Positions 24,060-36,300 of a DNA stretch of 64,000 bases are shown here, piece by piece. The notes beneath the pieces are model-generated. The model was not told where the DNA came from and made no database searches. It worked only from the letters and a program-made list of their open reading frames with translations. A program made the translations under genes and the position numbers. Source of the DNA: Collariella sp. IMI 366227 (lineage: Eukaryota; Ascomycota; Sordariomycetes; Sordariales; Chaetomiaceae); NCBI GenBank assembly GCA_027946355.1, contig JAPEUS010000021.1, positions 248,001 to 312,000 of the forward strand. The letters run 5' to 3'. The number at the start of each line of letters is the position of its first letter. Within the stretch, counting starts at the first letter, position 1.

Positions 24060-24978
24060 TCACGAACAAGTCTCCCTCCACTTCGTCCTATCCTTCCCGC
24101 ACCAAATCGCCAACCTCGGAAACGGCTCCTTCGTCTCCTTCTGCCGCCTCGCATCACACAGATACCCATCCGCCTTAACCTTGCTCTGGCAGAAGCTGAC
24201 GCAGCAGTCCGGCCCGTTGGGCAGCCAGATGTAACTGGTGACATTGAAGCTGAAGTCGACGTGGCCCTCCTCGAAGTAGATGGGTGTCGCCTTGCCCGAG
24301 TAGTCTGGCCCGGAGAAGCCCTGGAAGGCGACGCGCTGGAAGATGGAAGGGTCGGTTTGATTGTTGAGGAAGGTTATGGTTGGGGTGGGGGCGGTGGACG
24401 TGGTGGTCTGGGAGGTGGTGGACAGTGTTGTTGTTGGGATGGTGCTGGGGGTTGTTAGTGGTGTGGTTGTGAGTCTTGGGGTGGGAGGTGTTTACCTGGT
24501 TGTTGGTGCTGTCTCGGCTGGTTGCGCCTCGTTGTCTGAGCCCTTCTTTGATGCCATTGAACCGCCGACACCGCCACCAACTGCTGCCGCGATCACGACA
24601 ACCGCGAGGATCGCAGCCACGATGATGAAAATCTTCTTGCGCATTCCAAGTATCCGCTTCTCTTGCACCGGCTCGCTCCCGACGAACGTCTGCTGGTCGT
24701 CTCCCCCAGGGGCGCGCGACTCCCACGGCGCCGCGCTGTTTGGGCTGATCGCGCTGATTGCCCCCCGGACCTGTCCATGGTTGTTGGTACTGCGACTGTG
24801 GCGACACACCCGGCTCGTGGGGCATCTTCGGCGTCGTGTCATAGTAAGCCGGATACTTCTCCGTCTCCACGTGGAACATTGGCGGAGCCACCTCCGGCGA
24901 TTGATCGACCACGACTTCCGGGAGGGTGCTCGGCTGAGGGACCACCTCCGGGTGGTTCTCGTCGGCTGGCGGCCGCAT
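24060..24978 (-). CDS. Single-pass membrane protein with small extracellular domain
   Basis: The start is MRPPADENHPEVV (ATG at 24976-24978). An N-terminal Pro/Tyr-rich cytosolic part (PAYYDTTPKMPHEPGVSPQS) is followed by a basic stop (RILGMRKK) and one transmembrane helix (IFIIVAAILAVVVIAAAVGG), then a Thr/Ser-rich stalk and a Cys-containing domain (GPDCCVSFC, GYLCDARR, AIWCGKDRTKWRETC). The intron is 24445-24495. An extra base in the C run 24761-24766 (plus strand) shifts the frame just before the transmembrane part; corrected length is 288 residues. Such proteins are common in Sordariomycetes but uncharacterised; a plasma-membrane or secretory-route location is inferred from topology. Confidence 0.75.
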
Positions 24979-26190
24979 CTTGGGCGTCAATGGCGTTCAA
25001 AAGCGATCGATGGGTGTTGCTTAATCGGTCGGCGGCGTCTAAGTCAGAAGTAAGACGTGGCGTTCGCTGTGGGTGGCACTTGTGCAGGGCGTTCTTGGCC
25101 AGCACTCTCTTTTAAGGGAGTCTCAAAGTTTTGAGCGCCGTTGATTTGACATTTCAGCCCTCTTCTCTGTCCGGGCCCCTCGGCGACCGTGTTAATCACC
25201 TGCGCGCACGCTCATTTGCCCGAAGAGAGGACCAAGACGTTTCCGTCCCACCGGGGATAGTCCCTCATTTCCAACTTTGACCGAGCGATTCAGCATCGAC
25301 GTTGGCGTTGCGAGATTGACACTGTCAGCAGCTGCGGACCACGCCACCACGGCCCAGGAAATTTCACAGGGCTGAAGAAGTCGGCAGCCAGATCGTTTGC
25401 TCTGGGGTTGTCAGAGCCGCATCGTGATCGAGCCAGGGGCGGCGGTTGCCAATTGGTCGCCTGTGTCTTGGCCATCGACGCGTGGCAAGATTCTGTGCTG
25501 CTGGGACACATGGCTGAGCCACGCGAGCGGTAAAACGGCAGTGGCGCCGAAGCCTTTAAGCGCAAACCACGGCGCCGGCCTTGGCGAAGCAGCAGTTTCG
25601 GCGATGGGCTTCGTGAGTATGCTCTCCGGCTGTGCCCTGGATTTTAAGGCGGGCCGACCGGGACCACGGCCTCGAAATCATCATGGTGCGGACCCGGGCT
25701 TGGCGCCGTTGTTCAAGGATCGAGCCCCTGATGAAGCAAGAGAGGGCCGGTCCCATTTTTGCCGAGGCTCGTATGGGCGATGAAGAAGCTTCATGAATGC
25801 GGGGTAGCAGCAGATCTGACACGGAGTCGTGCAGCTTGGACGTCGCCCGCTGCTGTCACCTCCCAATTGCTTCCGGCTCGATCATCGCTGTCGGTGTACG
25901 TAGCACGCAATTCCGCCCTTGTAGATCCTCAGAACTTGCCTTGGCTTGATGTTCACATCTCGCTTCCCCCATGAGGTCAATCTCTGTTATGAGTGAGGGA
26001 CCAGAGCGCTCTTGAATTCTAGATCCATCCATCAGCATCAGCAGAGAATTGCTCGGCCGACGTCGGCTTCCAAAGGGTGAGCGGGATCTTTTTTGTCCTG
26101 TAGAGCCTGACTGTCGAGCAAACCGCTCTTCCATGTGCAAGCATCGTCCGATTTTTCCCATCCCGCCAAGACCAATCCAGGCGAGTGATC

Positions 26191-26199
26191 TTATCTGAT
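26191..26199 (-). promoter_or_regulatory. Iron-GATA (SreA-type) site 1
   Basis: TTATCTGAT reads ATCAGATAA on the minus strand, an exact match to ATCWGATAA, the motif bound by SreA-type iron-responsive GATA repressors (established in Aspergillus). A CCAAT box lies about 20 bp upstream. It is about 1.25 kb from the sidA ATG. Use as a binding site is inferred. Confidence 0.6.
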
Positions 26200-26543
26200 C
26201 TGATGCAAACCAGAGATTGGTCAAGGACAGAAAAAAGCCCACATTGACCCCATCTCCTCGGCAAGGTGTGGCGCCCGGCTCAGGGGAGGGCAGGGGAGCA
26301 TCTTTTTGCGTCAAATTCTTCCCAGAGCTTCGGATGGAGCTTTACATCATCTTGTTGTCGAAGAAAGCTGTGAGTCTGGGGGTAATTGGACGTTGTGGTA
26401 AGGTTCACAGAGCCCCTTCTGCCTCCTTCATCCTGCCAGATCCATCGCTCCCTTTAATGGCAGTTGACGGTCCAACCCGTCGGCAACGTCACACATGCAA
26501 ATGCCCTGAGGCAGGGGTCGCCATTTGCCGACAAGGTCATACG

Positions 26544-26552
26544 ATCTGATAA
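26544..26552 (+). promoter_or_regulatory. Iron-GATA (SreA-type) site 2
   Basis: ATCTGATAA on the plus strand is an exact match to ATCWGATAA, about 0.9 kb upstream of the sidA start. It belongs to the same 501-bp cluster as the other two sites. Confidence 0.6.
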
Positions 26553-26682
26553 ACAATTTTTTCGTCTCGTCCCGGGGCCAAGCGAGCGCGGGCTTGGTGT
26601 CCGCACTTCGGAGACGACAGTGAAGATCCACAGATGGCGTGATGCAATTGGCTCTCTTGGCCATCGCCCCGCTAATTCCATC

Positions 26683-26691
26683 TTATCTGAT
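26683..26691 (-). promoter_or_regulatory. Iron-GATA (SreA-type) site 3
   Basis: TTATCTGAT (ATCAGATAA on the minus strand), an exact match, about 0.75 kb upstream of the sidA start. A near match, TTATCTGAG at 27392-27400, lies only about 40 bp before the ATG. Confidence 0.6.
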
Positions 26692-27440
26692 CCGAAGATA
26701 TCACCGAATTGCCGCCTGACTCCACCGCTGCCCCACCGCCAATCCTGGAAAAACCGGCGCTCCCTGCGGAAGCTTTTGCATCAGCGCATCTGCCCAGCAA
26801 CCCCACCATCGCCCGCGTCCGCTGCCCGCTTTTTGCAGCTCTTGCTCTCGTTCATCGAGCAGAACAATTGGCAAACAGCTGCGTTGCGTCAAACCGCCAT
26901 CCGTAAAATTTCTCATCTTCCCCCCACAGCCTGCCAGACGGCTTTGCCACTGGTTGCTGTACCCAGCAGCTTCTCCGCAATGGCGCAGCTCGTTCCCAGC
27001 CGTCGTTCGATGGGATGGGGTGGATGAGGCATGAGCAGAAATGGAGTCCCTCGTGGTTCTCCTAGAGGACCTAGACAAGGGCTAGCCAGCTTCCCGTAAA
27101 CCTTCACCCCGGCTCAGAGGAGCTCCGCTTGAGAACCCGCGCGGCCAGGGACTTCTATCAAAACGGCAGCGTCCGCCGCTGCTCCCAGCTGCCCTCTCTT
27201 CTCCCGCTTTCTCCTCAGTCATCCGAACAACCGGCTCTCTGCTCTGCTTCTCCGCCTTGATTTTACCCCTCCACCCCACTTCCGTGTCCTCCCGGCCGGC
27301 TACCTATCCCGCGAAGACACCAAACAGCCTCCATAAGAGTTCGCCCGCCTTATCGGCCCTCTCGGCGAATTTCTTCTCATCCTCGAGGCACTTATCTGAG
27401 TGTCGAAGCCAAAAACCTCCCAGAGTGAGCTCAGCACGCC

Positions 27441-29087
27441 ATGTCCCCCCACAGCCTCGTCGATATGGAAGCCTCAGTCCAGAACGGCACATACGGCGCC
27501 GAACCCGTCCCCCAGCTAGTCAACGGCGCTAGCAATGGCTCCCCCAAGAGCCAGTATCTAAAGCCCGCTGATTCTGACTCGGTGCTCGATGTCGTCTGTG
27601 TTGGCTACGGCCCCGCCAGTGTGGCGATCGGCGTTGCCCTCCACGATGCCTTGGAGGCTGGCAAGATGACCGAGGCCCCCAAGGTGCTCTTCCTGGAGAA
27701 GCAGCCTCAGTTCTCGTGGCATGCGGGCATGCTGCTGCCGGGCGCGAAGATGCAGATCTCCTTCATCAAGGACCTTGCCTCGCTCCGCGATCCCCGCTCC
27801 AACTTCACCTTCCTCAACTACCTCCACAAGAACAACCGCCTGATCGACTTCATCAACCTCAGCACATTCCTGCCCGCGCGCGCCGAGTACGAGGACTACC
27901 TTAGGTGGTGCGCCCGCCACTTCGAGGACCTCGTCCGCTACCAGAACGAGGTTGTCTCCATCACTCCCGTCCAGCAGGATGGCCCTCACAAGCTGTTCGC
28001 TATTACATCACGCAACAACAAGACTGGTGCGACCACCACCTACCAGGCCCGCAACGTTGTCGTGGCTGTCGGTGGCCAGGCTTCGATCCCCACGCTCTTC
28101 CCCGCCCACCATCCCCGCGTCATCCACTCCTCCCAGTACTCCCAGCTCGTCCCCAAGATCCTTGGCGACAAGACGGCCCCTTACCGCGTGGCTGTCGTTG
28201 GCGCCGGTCAGAGCGCGGCCGAAATCTTCAACAATGTTCAGAGCATCTACCCCAACAGCAAAACCACCATGATCATGCGGTCCGAGTTCCTCAAGCCCAG
28301 CGACGATTCGCCATTGTGAGTTTAGACAGTCACATCTCTTGGTTTAATATAAACTAACTAATCTTTACAGCATCAACTCCATCTTCAACCCAGAGTTCAT
28401 CGACCATATCTACCCCAAGCCCTCCGCCTATCGCGCCAACCTCCTCGCCGATGCCCGCGCCACCAACTACGGTGTCGTCCGTCTTGAGCTCATTGAGCAC
28501 CTCTTCGAGACTATGTACCACCAGAAGCGCACAATTGGGCCGGACGAGAAGCAGTGGCCGCACCGCATCCTGGCTGGCCGGGATCTTCTGGCCGCTGAGG
28601 ACAAGGGCAACTCCCTCCGCCTCAAAGTCGCTCGTGTCCCCGAGGCTGAGGCCACTGACGGCCCGCTCGTTGACGAGGAGGACCTTGAGGTTGACCTGGT
28701 CATCTGCGCGACCGGCTACAAGCGCACTGCGCACATTGACATGCTCAAGGGCGCGTGGCGCCTCTTCCCCGAAATTGCCGCCGGTGACAGCACCATCCCG
28801 CGGAAAGACAGGTGGCTGGTGCAGGCTGGCGAGGCTGAGAAGAGCTCGACTCGCGTGATGGAGGTTGGCCGTGACTATGGCGTGCGCTTCTCCAACGGCG
28901 CGGTGGCGTCTGGCTCGGGCATTTGGTTGCAGGGTTGCTGCGAGGGGACCCATGGTGTAAGTGCCACTCTACTCTGTCTCTGCTGATCCTGATGCTAACG
29001 TCTTTCCAGTTGAGTGATACCCTTCTTTCTGTTCTGTCTACGCGCTCTGGGGAGATGGTCAAGTCCATTTTTGGTGTGTCGCCGTAA
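27441..29087 (+). CDS. sidA: L-ornithine N5-monooxygenase, first step of hydroxamate siderophore synthesis
   Basis: The enzyme hydroxylates L-ornithine to N5-hydroxyornithine using FAD, NADPH and O2, the committed step for ferrichrome- and fusarinine-type siderophores. Exons are 27441-28315, 28371-28956 and 29010-29087; introns 28316-28370 and 28957-29009 have canonical ends and TAACTAAT / TGCTAAC branch points. The 512-residue product is near the size of Aspergillus SidA. Seen are the FAD loop GYGPASVAIG (residues 55-64), the substrate region WHAGMLLPGAKMQISFIKDL, the NADPH loop VVGAGQSAAE (252-261), and the class motif DLVICATGYKR with ATGY at 405-408. The frame is intact, unlike many neighbours. 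The gene lies 1.3 kb upstream of the NRPS on the same strand, and its upstream region carries three exact iron-GATA motifs, consistent with repression under iron sufficiency. Confidence 0.95.
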
Positions 29088-30383
29088 ACATATGACGGTT
29101 GATCTTTCTTGTACATACATATACATATCTTGTCCTGTCTTGTGATTTGGAGTTTAGGGAGTGCGTCTGGAAAAGCACTGTTTTGGATATCCCACAGATC
29201 ACTCTCCAAACCCCCGAGATTTGGTTGATGTCTCGCCCCCATGAGCACACGCTGGAGAAGAGAGCTTGTTGGTTGGCTCTGAAGGTGACGAGGCCAGCCG
29301 CTCTCATGGCACACTGCTTCAGGCACCAAGATACCCAACACCGCGCGATCAGCCCAATGTGGGGGTAAGAGCTGTCAAAGCTTACTTCGCTCGCTGAGCA
29401 GCTGCAGAAAGCTGAAGACGAATCACGCCGAATATCGGATGACCCCCTCCGCTTAACAGCGAAGGAGACGACTCGGACGTGACCCGTTTCCGGCTCTCTC
29501 GGCCGAACTTGGATCCCCTCCATTACCAAAAGTGTGGATGGATTGGGATGGGGGTTCACCACACCTTGACGACGCGCTATGACTAACGGATGCTGCACCG
29601 AAAGGTCCCTTAATGTTGGCAAAAGCGGCAACATCCGACGACCCCTCGCTTGAGCTCAGTAACGACCAGCGACCTGGTGATAGGAGTTCTGGTGTTTCGA
29701 CTCGCGGGCACCTTGACGGCCGTTGCAACCAGGGTCCCTGGCACAGGCGCAAGCGTTATGTCAGTCATTCTGCCTTGTTTGAACCCCCCATCCCACTTCT
29801 TCATGTCCGCCTTCCCTCCGTTTAAAGCCGAATCTTTCCACTTGCGCCTGTTCCGCTTTGTTCAATCTGCTTGTTGAAGGTGGGGCCTGTCTAAGTTTTC
29901 CACCAGCTCCGTCAGCTGTCAGAGCGCTTTATCTCCACCATCACTCCAACACCCCCTCTTTACATCACGGAACACCAAACCTGGGAACCCGTCCCGGCTT
30001 GGAAGACGCAAACCACCCAAACCGCTCCCGCTGCCCACCCACGAGGAGGGTACACGCGTCCGTCGACCAATTATCCGCCTCCAGATTCAAATCACTTGTC
30101 CTCCACTCGCTTCTCCATCGTGTTCTGGCCAATCAGCGGTTCTCTATTTGGCTCTCAAAGTGACCCTCAGACTTCCTGACCAAGCATCAAGAGTACAGGA
30201 GGTGCTTGCCCTGTTTGGAAAGAGGCTGCTGCAAGGCATTGATACCTGGGGACACAGAGGTCAAGGAGGCAGAAGCTGTAAGTTTAAGCCACTTGCTTCG
30301 ATTCGTTGCACGCTAAACAAATCCATGTCTCTGCATACAGGCCAATCAACTTACACATTAACAGACAACAACATCTTGACAAG
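29088..30383. other. NRPS promoter and leader
   Basis: 1.3 kb between sidA and the NRPS start. No gene recognised. It contains TGATAG near 29679 but no exact ATCWGATAA site. The last 120 bp hold a probable 5'-UTR intron (annotated separately). Confidence 0.55.
30278..30340 (+). other. Probable 5'-UTR intron of the NRPS gene
   Basis: GTAAGT at 30278, GCTAAAC branch-like sequence at 30312-30318 and TACAG ending at 30340 form a canonical 63-nt fungal intron. It removes the in-frame ATG at 30306, leaving the ATG at 30384 (CAAGATGGGC) as the first start codon of the NRPS. This decides the start I annotate. Confidence 0.6.
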
Positions 30384-33300
30384 ATGGGCGCTACCGATTC
30401 AAAAGTCAAGGACGACTTGTCCATCATCAACCACCCGGCAAAACGGCTGCCAGGGCCCAGCTTGGTCCATGAGCTTGTCAAGAGCGGCTCGAAGAATGGG
30501 CAACGCGCCATTGATTTCCTGGCCGCTGACGGCACCCGAACGTCTCTCTCCTACTCCGAATTTCATCATGCCTCCGATACTTTGGCAGCGAGGATCTCAG
30601 CTCTAGCCGGGCCTCACGACAAATCCAAGCCCTTTGTGGTTCCGGTCCTCATCCCGCAGTGTCCCGACCTCTACATCGCCCTTCTCGCCATCTTGAAAGC
30701 AGGGGGTGCTTTCTGCCCCATGAACCTGGACGTGCCCCTCGAACGGGCAAAGTTCATCCTTGACGACGTCTCCGCCAAAGTCATCATCACAACCTCCTCC
30801 CTATCCTCCAAGCTCCCTCCCGGCTCCCACTCCCTCCTCCTCATCGACTTTCACCCGTCTCCCGAACACCCATCACCCACCAAGCATTACAGCAAAGCCA
30901 TCCCCACCGACCTCGCCTATATCATGTACACCTCCGGCTCGACCGGCACCCCCAAGGGCGTCTGCATCTCGCACCTCTCCGCGACCCAAAGCCTCCTCGC
31001 TCATGACCGACACATCCCCCCCTTCACGCGCTTCCTGCAATTCGCTGCCCCGACCTTTGACGTCTCTGTTTTTGAGATCTTCTTCCCGCTCTTCCGCGGC
31101 CAGACCCTGGTGTGCTGCGCCCGCCAGGCGATGCTGAACGATCTGCCGGGGGTGATTAACAGCATGGGGGTTGACGCGTGCGAGCTGACGCCGAGTGTGG
31201 CGGGAGTTTGTTGAGGAGGAGGGAGGGGGTGAGGGGTTGGGGTTGGTGATGACGATTGGTGAGATGTTGACGCGGCCGGTGGTGGAGGAGTTTGGGGTGG
31301 TGGGGAGTCGGGAGGGGGAGTGTGTTGTGGGGATGTATGGGCCGACGGAGGCCGCGATACATTGTACGTTGCAGACAGCAGTTCGGAGGAAATGGCGGTG
31401 GGGGATTGGGGTGCCGTTGGATACGGTGTCGGCGTTTGTGGTGAGGATATTGGAAGGGGTGAGGCTGGAAAAGGCGGGGTTGAGGTTCTTCCGATCGGGG
31501 AGATTGGGGAGTTGGCTGTGGGGGGGTATCAGCTTGCCGATGGGTATCTCAACAGGCCCGAGCAGACTGCGGCAGCGTTCATCGACACCCGGTATGGACG
31601 ACTCTATCGGACGGGGGACAAGGCCAAGATGCTCCTGGATGGAACGCTCGAGTGTCTCGGCCGTATCGGAGATGGGCAGGTGAAACTCCGTGGGCAACGG
31701 ATGGAGCTTGGAGAGGTCGAGCATGCTGCGCTCAGAACACCGGGTTGCCACAGCGCGGTTGCTGCAGTCGTCGACTCGACCCTGGTGCTCTTCTGCGCGG
31801 TCGATGGAACTGGGGAGATGGCGGATGTCGTCCTGGAATCTTGCAGGCAGTGGCTGCCGGGATTCATGCTCCCCGGCGACATCGTGGTTGTTGACAGCTT
31901 TCCGCGCCTTGCGTCTGGGAAGGTAGACAGGAAGCGGTTGGTTGCGGAGTACCGGGTACGAGAGACAGAAACGGCACAAGGGGTCGAGTACAAAGATGGC
32001 CTAGAGCGAAAGCTTTGTGAGCTCGCGAGTGGTTGTCTCGGAGGCGAGCTCGATTCAAGTCAGGATCTGTTGAAGGCCGGGCTAGATTCTCTGAGTGCTA
32101 TCAAGTTGGCGTCGGTGCTTAGGGAAGCAGGCTTTGAGGTTGGGGCGGTCGACTTGCTGGAAGTACGGACAATAGCGGCGTTACATTCAAAGCTCAGTTC
32201 GGAAGCCGAGATCATACCAGCCAGGAAATCGGAACAAGATTCAAACACATCAGTCGACTTGGAAATCTCGACGATCCTTGCAGACCACCCAGAGCTCTCA
32301 GCTCATACAGAGCGCATCCAAGCTATCATCCCATGCACGCCACTGCAGTCTTCGATGCTCGCTGAGACCACGGCTGATCCTCAAGCCTACTGCAACTGGA
32401 TTGAGCTCAGCTCCACCGAAAATCAATCAGAGAAACATATCACTTCCTGCTTCTGGAAACTTTTTCAAGCGAACGAGATTCTGCGGACAGGCTTCATCCA
32501 TCACGAAGGGAAGTTTCTCCAAGTCGTCTTCAGAACCGCCAACGAAGCCAGCATCTCAACACCAAAATCAGGCAGCCGTGAGTTCGAACTAAGAGAGGAC
32601 GCCGACCTTCTCTGTCCCTTCCGGGTGCAGGTCTCCCCTTCCACATCAAGTATCACCGAGGCAACCATCATTTTGCAGGTCCATCACGCGGTGTATGACG
32701 GCTGGTCCTTGGATCTGATACTCGCGGATCTCACACAACTTGCCAACGGAGGACAGATTCAGACAAGGCCTCAGTTTAACCAGGTCTCCAAATATTACCA
32801 GTCGGCACATTTCAAACAGAGTTGTAATGCGGCAAGAGAGTTTTGGGCAGCAAACCTCCTTGGATTCCAACCACCACCCCTCCCAATTCTCACCCCTGAG
32901 ATCAGCAACTCATCAGCAGTCTCGTTGTCAACAATCTCCCTGGATATCGACCCACATCACCTCAAAAAGGTTCAAGATCAGCTCGGTTGTGGGCCGCAAA
33001 CAATCTTTCAGGCTGCTCTGACATGGCTTTGGAGCTCAATGGTTGGGGCTGAGGATGTCGTTCTGGGGTCCGTCACGTCTGGCAGAACGGTCCCAATCTC
33101 AAAGATTGAGGACGTCATCGGACCTTGTATAGCTTCCGTGCCCCTACGGACGAACCTCTCGCAGATGCGAAACATCAAAGATCTCATCATCGGCATCCAC
33201 ACGGCAAACAGGGCGACTCTCCCACACAGCGTCCTGCCACTCTCCGAAATTAAACGGGCAGCGGGGATTCAGTCCCGGCAGTCAATTTACGATGTTCTCT

Positions 33301-36300
33301 TTGTGTACCAAGAGACACTGTTCAGAAATTTCCAAGGCACAGGCTTTTTCAAGAGGGTCGCACAACAGGACTATCTCGAAACAAAGCTCCTCGTGGAGGT
33401 GGAGCCGAGAGCAACAGCCTTCGACTGCCGGTTCACATACCATGCCGATGTGTTCCCGAAAGCTCAAATTGAAACCATGGCAGACTCTATCCAAGCCCTA
33501 GTCTTCTTCATACTCGACCATCTCGACTCCGAACTTCCCTCCATGCGCCAGGCCTTTCCACAACAGCTCCTCTCTGTCTACAACCCAACGCCCAAAACGT
33601 TTTCTGGTGCTCCAGACCTTGCCTACGCAGTTCAGTGCATTGCCAGCGACTATCCGGACAAAGACGCGGTTTGCTTCTCGGATCAGATCTCAGATGGCAG
33701 CATCACGACGACCACAGTTACGTTCGCCGAGCTCAATACCAATGCTGACCAGATTGCTTCTCATCTCATCCAACAGGGCGTGCGAGAAGGAGAGGGGGTG
33801 GCAATTGTCATGGAGAAGTCGCTTCGTCTCTACGCCGGTATTCTCGCCATCTTGAAGGCGGGCTGCGCATATCTGCCGCTTTTGCCCAGCACCCCAGTCG
33901 CCAGGATTGAGACAATTTTTCAACAAGCAAACGTCAAAACCTGTCTTACTGACACGACCACTCAAGGCAAGCTTGAGAAGCAGGTCCCGTGCAACTTTGT
34001 GGACATCGAAACTTTTGATCTCCGATCGAGGCTTCCACTAAATCCCAGACCGACACCAGACCCTGACCGACTGGCCTACATCATCTACACATCCGGCAGC
34101 ACCGGAGTGCCCAAAGGCGTATGTGTCACGCAGCTCAACATCATGAGTAATCTCGACGCCCTCTCTAGGATCTACCCAGTGAAGCCCGACTCAAGACTAT
34201 TGCAGTCTTGCTCGCAAGCATTTGATGTCTCCGTCTTCGAGATATTCTTTGCCTGGACCCAGGGCATGTGTCTCTGTTCCGGCACCAACGACACAGTCTT
34301 TGAAGACCTCGAGAGGGCAATCCGCAAACTCAACGTCACCCATCTCAGCATGACGCCGACTGTCGCTTCGCTGGTTGATCCCGCAAAGGTGCCCCGAGTG
34401 GAATTTCTGGTCACCGCCGGCGAGGCGATGACGGAGGTTGTTGCCCAGAAGTGGGGAGAGAAACTGTATCAGGGATATGGGCCATCGGAGACCACAAACA
34501 TTTGCAGCGTCAAGAAAATGGGCGCAAATCAAGTCATCCAGCATCTGGGGTGGTCGTTTGAGAACACCTCGACGTTTGTTCTGGACAAAGATGGCTTGGA
34601 GCTTGTCACGTATGGTTGCCTGGGAGAGTTTTGCTTTGGTGGAGACCAAGCCGCTCAGGGGTATCTCAACAATGAGGAGCTCACCTCAGCCAAGTTCATC
34701 TATCACCCAATCTTTGGCCGCATTTACCGCTCGGGTGATCTTGGCCGCATGCTTCCGGATGGATCGATGGTCATTGTTGGCCGCGCGGACGAGCAAATCA
34801 AGATTCGTGGGCAGAGAGTTGAGCTCAACGAGATCACCGAGACCATCAGACAGGCTGGTGATGTTGTGGATTGCGCGACCGTGTTTCTGCGCGGCGAGGA
34901 GCCCGGGTCTCAGGATCAGATTGTCTCCTTTTTGGTTCCAAGACAGCATGACAGTGTTTATTTCGAGGTGCTGGATCTCGACGATAAGGTCATTAGCGTG
35001 GTAAAGTCTCTGTTCCATGCGCTGACATCCCGGATGCCAGCCTACATGGTCCCGTCTGCCATTGTTCCCATCTCAGTTCTCCCAACGACCGCATCTGGGA
35101 AACTGGACAGGTTTAGGCTTAAGCAAACGTTCAAGGATCTTGAAAAGGACCACATCATCCTCGTCAGCCAAGGGGCTGAGCTGGCCTCAGATTATGGAGA
35201 GTGGTCTTCGATTGAGCGCCAGGTTGCGGAAGCCATTTCCCGCGCGCTGAATGTTGCCGAAGGCGACATCAAGAGATGGACGCCCCTTGCATCACTGGGG
35301 CTGGATTCGATTTCTGCGATTCACGTTTCGCGGCAGCTGCACAGCCAACTCGGACAACGGCTCCCCATCTCTGCCATCCTGCAGAACCCGAGTGTTGCCA
35401 GGATTGCACGGGCGTTTGCTGAGTCGAATGGCTCAGCCGCTCAACAAGATGAGATCCCGGAGCTTCTTCCAGCAAATTTGGTTCAGCAAGTTACCAAGAA
35501 GCTCAGGGATCAGGGAAAGACCTTTTTAAAAATCCTCCCTTGCACACCACTCCAAGAAGGCATGTTGGTCATGTCAGCGGGCAAGGGGGAGTACCTCAAC
35601 CACATGCTCTTCAAGGTCAACGGGGACCTGGCAAATCTTAAGGAGGCCTGGAAGACGATGTGCGCTCGTCATGACATCCTCCGCACATGTTTCATAGGAA
35701 CAGACGACGCTAAGTTCCCGATCCTCCAGGTTGTGTCTGACCAGGAGCAGCCCTCTTGGCACGAGTTCACTGCCTCTGGGTCTGACGTTGAAACTTGCGT
35801 GTCTCAACAGTCCCAGGGGGTGCCAAGTCCTCTGGATTCGATGGAGCCTGCGCTGTCACTTGCCACAGTCACTCACGGGGCCGACGTCTACTTGTCGTTT
35901 GTTTGCCATCATGCCCTGTATGACGGCGTTGCAATAGAGAGACTCCTTCTCGAGGTCGAGCAGCAGTGTTCTGGAGGCTCGCTACCCCCCGCTTCCTCTT
36001 ACGAGCTCTTCCTCCGTAAATCTCTTAGCCTGCCTACATCTACAGACCGTTTTTGGAAGCGGCACTTCGCCAGTTTTGAGCCGAAGTTAGTCACTAGCCT
36101 TGTCTCCGAACTCGACCACACGAGCTCCGACGCTCTGGAATTTGAGCTCGACATCCCACTCTCAGACATCAGAACCAGGGCCCGAGAACTTGGTGTCTCC
36201 CTCTTAGCTCTTTCACAATCCGCCTGGGCAACTGCTCTTAGCACCCTCTTTCAGACCGGCGACATCAGTTTTGGAAATGTCGTCAACGGCCGATCACTGC

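Larger units (their letters stand above)
24979..27440. other. 2.5 kb region upstream of sidA
   Basis: Divergent promoter region between the membrane-protein gene (-) and sidA (+). No convincing gene was found. It carries three exact iron-GATA consensus sites (26191-26199, 26544-26552, 26683-26691), a near match at 27392-27400, and several CCAAT/ATTGG boxes (for example 26171-26176), which are common partners of HapX/CBC control in fungi. Two open frames (26217-26549, 26464-27027) cross these sites and look like chance. Confidence 0.6.

Noticed and set aside
26464..27027. 187-codon open frame upstream of sidA
   Set aside because: No motif, biased composition, overlaps regulatory-type motifs and opposite-strand frames of similar length.
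30306..30383. Upstream in-frame ATG of the NRPS
   Set aside because: It lies inside a canonical 63-nt intron (30278-30340), and the added residues have no resemblance to an A-domain N-terminus.
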